Of a stretch of 64,000 nt of DNA, positions 60,470 through 64,000 are shown piece by piece (positions within the stretch are counted from its first letter, which is position 1; every line of letters begins with the position of its first letter). Source of the stretch: CBDUEV01 sp965366365. GTDB taxonomy: Bacteria > Actinomycetota > Acidimicrobiia > Spongiisociales > JAENVV01. A program made the translations under genes and the position numbers. The stretch lies in contig CBDUEV010000001.1 in assembly GCA_965366365.1 (NCBI GenBank), positions 1 to 64,000 on the forward strand, written 5' to 3'. The notes under the pieces were generated by a model. It worked only from the letters and a program-made list of their open reading frames with translations, had not been told where the DNA came from and ran no database searches.

Positions 60470-61675
60470 TCAGCAGGGCACGTGGATGGGTCCATCATGG
60501 CCGGTTGCAGCGACGATACGCCAGGTCGCCTCGATGCGCTGCACCGTGTAGTCGACGGACCAGCGGGTACACGATTCACCGTCCGGCCCATAGGTCGGAT
60601 CCTGCAGGGAAGTGAATCGGATCCAGAGCCGATGGGTGTCGTCGTCCACCACGGTGTACGCCTCAACCGACAAATCGAAGTCGTACGTGGTCGAGACGTT
60701 GGCGGCGAAGGCGTCGAGAGTGGTGGAGTTCTGCACTTCGGGTCCCAACTGGTCCCAGGCCAGCCGGTAGTCGCCTCGGTTGATCCCACCGAAGTAGGCA
60801 GTGAAGATGTCGATGACGTCCGGATCGCGCACGGAGTCGGTGGTTTCCAGAACGACCTCTTGGTCAGGGCCGAGCGGTAGGTCACAGATCTCCGGCTCGT
60901 GGGCGGACGGTGTAGTGGTCCACTGCTCGACTCGAACGGAGGCGACCGGCGCCGGGACGGCGTAGCCCAACCCGACCCCGTCGGAACTGGCGCCTGTCAC
61001 GACACCCAGCACGTGCCCGTTGAGGTCGACGAGCGGGCCGCCGCTGTTGCCGGGATTCATCGCCGTGTCGGTCTGAAGGAGCCCACTGCCCTCGCGTCCC
61101 TCCAGCGTCCTTCCGACCCCACTGATAGCGCCTCGCGAAAGGCTGAGGGGTGCGCCGAGTGGATAGCCCATGGCGGCGATTTCCATTCCGGGGGCGGCCT
61201 CGGCGCTGGAGAATGTGAATGCATGGCCGTCGATCGGTTGGGCCAGTCGAAGCAACGCCAGGTCCTGTGTCGAGTCGAAGCCGACCACCTCGGCGGTGGT
61301 CGTCACATCTCCGTTGCTGACCGCGATCGACACGGCATTCTCGACGACATGCGAAGAGGTCAAGGCAGAGGTCTCCGACACCAGAAAGCCGGATCCGATC
61401 CCGGTGCCCCCGCACGACACCGTGTCCACCCGGACGATGCCGCTGCTCGTCTCCGCGTACACATCCGCGAACGTCCTGGTCGGGGCGTCCGGCGACGCTC
61501 CCTCGCTCCACAGAGCCCCCACCAGCGCACCCACCAAGAGCGCCGCCGCCAACCCGACGGAGATGAACACGAGCCCAACCCTGCCTCGAGGTTGGCGGGT
61601 CACTCGCCGACCGCACACCGAGCAGTACTCCCAGGAGGATTCAACGACGGAGCCACACGTTGGACACGACGACAT
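60470..61675 (-). CDS. Membrane-anchored HtrA-like serine protease with zinc ribbon
   Basis: 401 residues. N-terminal zinc ribbon (CPTCG ... CSVCG, residues 4-22), a membrane helix (LVFISVGLAAALLVGALVGAL), then an S1C-like protease domain: His TSSHVVEN, Asp TQDLALLRL, Ser MNPGNSGGPLVD. After that a roughly 130-residue extracytoplasmic domain (NTF2-like feel, IFTAYFGGINRGDYRLAWDQLG) replaces a PDZ domain. GGGAGGAG lies before the ATG. It likely senses or trims envelope proteins. Confidence 0.9.
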   Translation of the reverse strand: MSSCPTCGSVVESSWEYCSVCGRRVTRQPRGRVGLVFISVGLAAALLVGALVGALWSEGASPDAPTRTFADVYAETSSGIVRVDTVSCGGTGIGSGFLVSETSALTSSHVVENAVSIAVSNGDVTTTAEVVGFDSTQDLALLRLAQPIDGHAFTFSSAEAAPGMEIAAMGYPLGAPLSLSRGAISGVGRTLEGREGSGLLQTDTAMNPGNSGGPLVDLNGHVLGVVTGASSDGVGLGYAVPAPVASVRVEQWTTTPSAHEPEICDLPLGPDQEVVLETTDSVRDPDVIDIFTAYFGGINRGDYRLAWDQLGPEVQNSTTLDAFAANVSTTYDFDLSVEAYTVVDDDTHRLWIRFTSLQDPTYGPDGESCTRWSVDYTVQRIEATWRIVAATGHDGPIHVPC

Positions 61676-61889
61676 CGCAGGACTCCTCCCGGCTGCTCGG
61701 TGACCAGCCTAAGGGTCCGAAGCGACCCATGTGGGGTGGGAAGCCTTCGCCTACCGTGCTCTCGGTGACCGGCGCGATCGAGCCCACCCCAGGTTTTCCC
61801 GTTCTCGATAGTGACCCAAACGGCAACATGCTCTACACTCCCCGTAGCGAGCCGGTGATAAGAACGGTTCGAAGTGAAGGATATTGGTA

Positions 61890-62090
61890 ATGGCAACAGG
61901 AACAGTGAAGTTCTTCAACGCCGAGAAGGGCTTCGGCTTCATCTCGCGCGAGGACGGCGAGGACGTGTTCGTGCACTACTCGAACATCGAAGGCTCCGGC
62001 TACCGCACGCTCGAAGAAGGCCAAAAGGTCGAATTCGAGATCGGTCAGGGCCGCAAGGGCGACGAAGCCCAGAACGTTCGAGCCATCTGA
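61890..62090 (+). CDS. cspA: Cold-shock domain protein
   Basis: 66 residues. RNP1 KGFGFISR and RNP2 VFVHYSNI, preceded by MATGTVKFFNAE. A single-stranded RNA/DNA-binding chaperone. ATG 61890 with GAAGGA ten bases upstream; the frame also opens with two extra codons at 61884. The 200-bp region upstream (61676-61883) contains its promoter and the start region of the divergent HtrA-like gene. Confidence 0.96.
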   Translation: MATGTVKFFNAEKGFGFISREDGEDVFVHYSNIEGSGYRTLEEGQKVEFEIGQGRKGDEAQNVRAI

Positions 62091-62111
62091 ACCCAAGGTT
62101 TCTCGAATCGC

Positions 62112-62143
62112 AGAAGAGCCACCGACTCGTCGGTGGCTCTTCT
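62112..62143 (+). terminator. Hairpin after the cold-shock gene
   Basis: AGAAGAGCCACCGAC and GTCGGTGGCTCTTCT, a perfect 15-bp inverted repeat with two central bases. There is no U-tract, but the position directly after cspA suggests termination or 3' end protection. Confidence 0.75.
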
Positions 62144-62178
62144 CATTGGCGGACGTAAAGGTCGGTTCACGTGCGGGC

Positions 62179-62184
62179 TACGAT
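62179..62184 (+). promoter_or_regulatory. -10 box of a leaderless promoter for the aminotransferase
   Basis: TACGAT followed by six bases and GTG 62191. It rejects the longer frame to 62146. Confidence 0.5.
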
Positions 62185-62190
62185 CGTTTC

Positions 62191-63402
62191 GTGCCCTCCG
62201 CCCTGGCTTCCCAATGGTCGCTCGATCCGTCGATCACGTTCCTGAATCACGGTTCGTTCGGCGCGTGCCCCACGGCCGTACTCGATCGGCAGGCGCTGTT
62301 GCGTGCCGAGATGGAGCGGGAGCCCGTTCGCTTCATGCTCTCGTTGGGTGAACGGCTGACGGGCGTTCGGGCCGCGTTGGCCATCCATCTCGGAGCCGAC
62401 CCCGAGGACCTGGCCCTGGTTCCCAACGCCACCACGGGCGTCAATACCGTCCTTCGTTCCCTCATTCTGGCGGAACACGACGAAATCGTGCTGACCAACC
62501 ACACGTACAACGCCTGTCGGAACGCGGCGGAGTGGGCGGCGGCACGGTCAGGCGCCACGGTACGGGTGGTGGGCGTGCCGTTTCCGCTCGAGAGCCCGGC
62601 CCAGGTCACCCAGGCGGTTCTCGACGCCGTGACGCCCCGCACCCGTCTGGTCTTGCTCGACCATGTCACCAGCCCGACGGGTTTGATCTTCCCCCTGGAA
62701 GAGATCGTGCCGGCGCTCACACAGCGGGGAATCGAAACGCTCATCGACGGCGCGCACGCCCCAGGCATGGTGCCACTCGACCTCGAGACGCTCGGTGCGA
62801 CCTACTACACGGGCAATTGTCACAAGTGGATGTGCGCCCCGAAAGGCGCCGCGTTCTTGCACGTGCGGCGGGATGCCCAGCCCGGTATCGTTCCGCTCAC
62901 CATCAGCCACGGGTTGAACGACGTGACTTCTTCTCGTTCGACGTTTCGCCGCCTCTTCGATTGGGTGGGGACCATTGACCCAACGGCGTATCTCTCGATC
63001 CCAAAGGCACTCGAGGTGGTGGCGGGATTCTCGTCGGAGGGATGGCCGGGCATCCACTCCGCCAATCACCGCCTGGCGATCCAGGCGCGCGACCTTCTCA
63101 CCGACGCGCTCGGGGTCGATCACCCCGCCCCTGACTCGATGCTGGGCTCCCTGGTGGCCATACCGATCCAGGTGGCCGATGCTCGCCCCGTCGGGCACCA
63201 AGGCTATCTGCCCGTTGCCGCCGAGGTCCTGGCCCGCGGCTTCGAGGTGCCGATCTTCGGCTGGTCCGGGCAGGGTGGGGGGATCCTCAGGGTCTCGGCC
63301 CAGCTCTACAACTCGCTCGATGACTACGAGGCCTTGGCCGGCGTCCTCGTCGAGGTATTGAGGCAGGATGGGTCAGAGTCGATGCTCGATCACCACCGGT
63401 GA
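62191..63402 (+). CDS. Class V aminotransferase fold enzyme (isopenicillin-N epimerase-like)
   Basis: 403 residues. Family segments FLNHGSFGACPTAVLDRQ, VPNATTGVNTVLRSL, LLDHVTSPTGLIFP, LIDGAHAPGMVPLDL and the PLP lysine in TGNCHKWMCAPKGAAFL. It acts on amino acids (epimerase, lyase or desulfurase type), the exact reaction being unknown. GTG start leaderless. The last 13 bases overlap the convergent aldo/keto reductase gene. Confidence 0.92.
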   Translation: MPSALASQWSLDPSITFLNHGSFGACPTAVLDRQALLRAEMEREPVRFMLSLGERLTGVRAALAIHLGADPEDLALVPNATTGVNTVLRSLILAEHDEIVLTNHTYNACRNAAEWAAARSGATVRVVGVPFPLESPAQVTQAVLDAVTPRTRLVLLDHVTSPTGLIFPLEEIVPALTQRGIETLIDGAHAPGMVPLDLETLGATYYTGNCHKWMCAPKGAAFLHVRRDAQPGIVPLTISHGLNDVTSSRSTFRRLFDWVGTIDPTAYLSIPKALEVVAGFSSEGWPGIHSANHRLAIQARDLLTDALGVDHPAPDSMLGSLVAIPIQVADARPVGHQGYLPVAAEVLARGFEVPIFGWSGQGGGILRVSAQLYNSLDDYEALAGVLVEVLRQDGSESMLDHHR

Positions 63403-64000
63403 TGAACGTGGGGACGGATGTGCTGGTCATAGACCTGCGAGATCTGCTCCATCGGCTCCGATGACAGGGGCGCCAGGTCGGCCGCGCTCGAGTTCGACTC
63501 GACCTGGGAGACGTTCTTGGCGCCGGGGATGGCGGCTGAGACGGCATCGTGCATGAGAATCCACCGCAACGCCAGCTGCGCCATGGTTGCGCCGGGCGGG
63601 ACGATCGGTCTCAGCGCCTCAACGGCGCGTAGACCGACGTCGAAGGGAACGCCAGAGAAGGTCTCGCCCACGTCGAACGCCTCGCCATGGCGGTTGTACC
63701 TTCGGTGATCGTCTGGCGCAAAGGCCGTCTCAGCCGTCATCTTGCCGGTCAGCAACCCCGAAGCCAGCGGCACCCGAGCAAGAATTGCGACGTCCCGCCG
63801 CTGCGCCTCGGCGAAGAACCGCTCTGCCGGTCTGAGTCGAAACATGTTGAAGATGATTTGCACGCTGGCCACCGACGGCCACTCGATTGCCTTGAGCGCC
63901 TCTTCGACTCGCTCGACTGAGACACCCCACGCAGCGATCTTGCCCGTCTCGACCATCCGGTCCATGGCGGCGAACACCTCGGGCCGGTAGTAGACGTCGG
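63390..64000 (-). CDS. Aldo/keto reductase (5' end outside the window)
   Basis: 203 residues visible; the frame is open to base 64000 (DVYYRPEVFAAMDRMVETGKI), so the N-terminus with the catalytic Tyr/Asp/Lys lies outside. Visible AKR features: GVSVERVEEALKAIEW, VASVQIIFNMFRLRPAERFFAEAQRRDVAILARVPLASGLLTGKM and AIPGAKNVSQVESN (NADPH-binding end). It reduces aldehydes or ketones with NADPH. Confidence 0.93.
   Translation of the reverse strand, partial: DVYYRPEVFAAMDRMVETGKIAAWGVSVERVEEALKAIEWPSVASVQIIFNMFRLRPAERFFAEAQRRDVAILARVPLASGLLTGKMTAETAFAPDDHRRYNRHGEAFDVGETFSGVPFDVGLRAVEALRPIVPPGATMAQLALRWILMHDAVSAAIPGAKNVSQVESNSSAADLAPLSSEPMEQISQVYDQHIRPHVHHRW

Overview
The window is 64 kb of high-GC chromosomal DNA from an actinobacterium. 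Acidimicrobiia or a close relative is my best guess, but it is a guess, because no rRNA or other taxonomic marker is present. Support for Actinomycetota: a 180-kDa-class NAD-glutamate dehydrogenase, a class E sortase, a LytR-CpsA-Psr protein, an MMPL/RND lipid-type exporter, an LppM-like lipoprotein, oligoribonuclease and a GlbO-like globin. At least 22 genes also have a TANNNT -10 box ending 5-9 nt before the start codon, which is the signature of leaderless transcripts. I saw no tRNA, rRNA, CRISPR array, insertion sequence or prophage. Genes are dense, and most intergenic gaps are under 100 bp.

Layout. 1-5.9 kb: end of nicotinate phosphoribosyltransferase, then the large glutamate dehydrogenase. 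6-10 kb: secreted vanadium-haloperoxidase-like protein and a SulP-STAS-CNB anion transporter. 10.3-13.9 kb: glutaredoxin, LppM-like lipoprotein and infA, meeting an ABC exporter that is coupled to a 21-residue Arg/Cys peptide gene. 14-21.3 kb: orphan DNA methyltransferase with a phosphotransferase-family gene, DUF885 peptidase, LysM-M23 hydrolase, rlmN and an NCS1 permease. 21.3-25.7 kb: helix-hairpin-helix protein, two duplicated lysozyme-like proteins interleaved with three different short tandem repeats, gamma-glutamyltransferase and a conserved unknown gene. 25.7-29.4 kb: a long structured intergenic stretch, two overlapping membrane HD-domain genes and a DUF5317-like protein. 29.4-34 kb: enoyl-CoA hydratase, sortase E with a 49-aa membrane peptide, TlpA thioredoxin, YedY-like oxidoreductase, orn and an M23 peptidase. 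34-40 kb: galK-galE-ABC-F cluster and a 517-aa putative glycosyltransferase-like protein. 40-48.5 kb: DUF445, flavodoxin, M15 peptidase, LCP protein, and an MMPL exporter with FabH. 48.6-54.2 kb: beta-CASP nuclease, a trio of lipoproteins and an UPF0014 permease with a metallo-hydrolase. 54.2-64 kb: a Fic-like protein with an altered active site, globin-deaminase pair, trypsin-like protease, long-form ribosome hibernation factor, PLP enzymes, HtrA-like protease, cold-shock protein and an aldo/keto reductase cut by the window end.

A theme is the cell envelope. At least eight predicted lipoproteins, four peptidoglycan hydrolase-type genes (two M23, one M15, two lysozyme-like copies), a sortase, an LCP ligase and an MMPL pump lie among housekeeping genes. 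The most unusual item is the tiny peptide at 11806-11871 (21 aa: 12 Arg, 5 Cys). Its ribosome-binding site lies inside the last codons of an ABC exporter gene.
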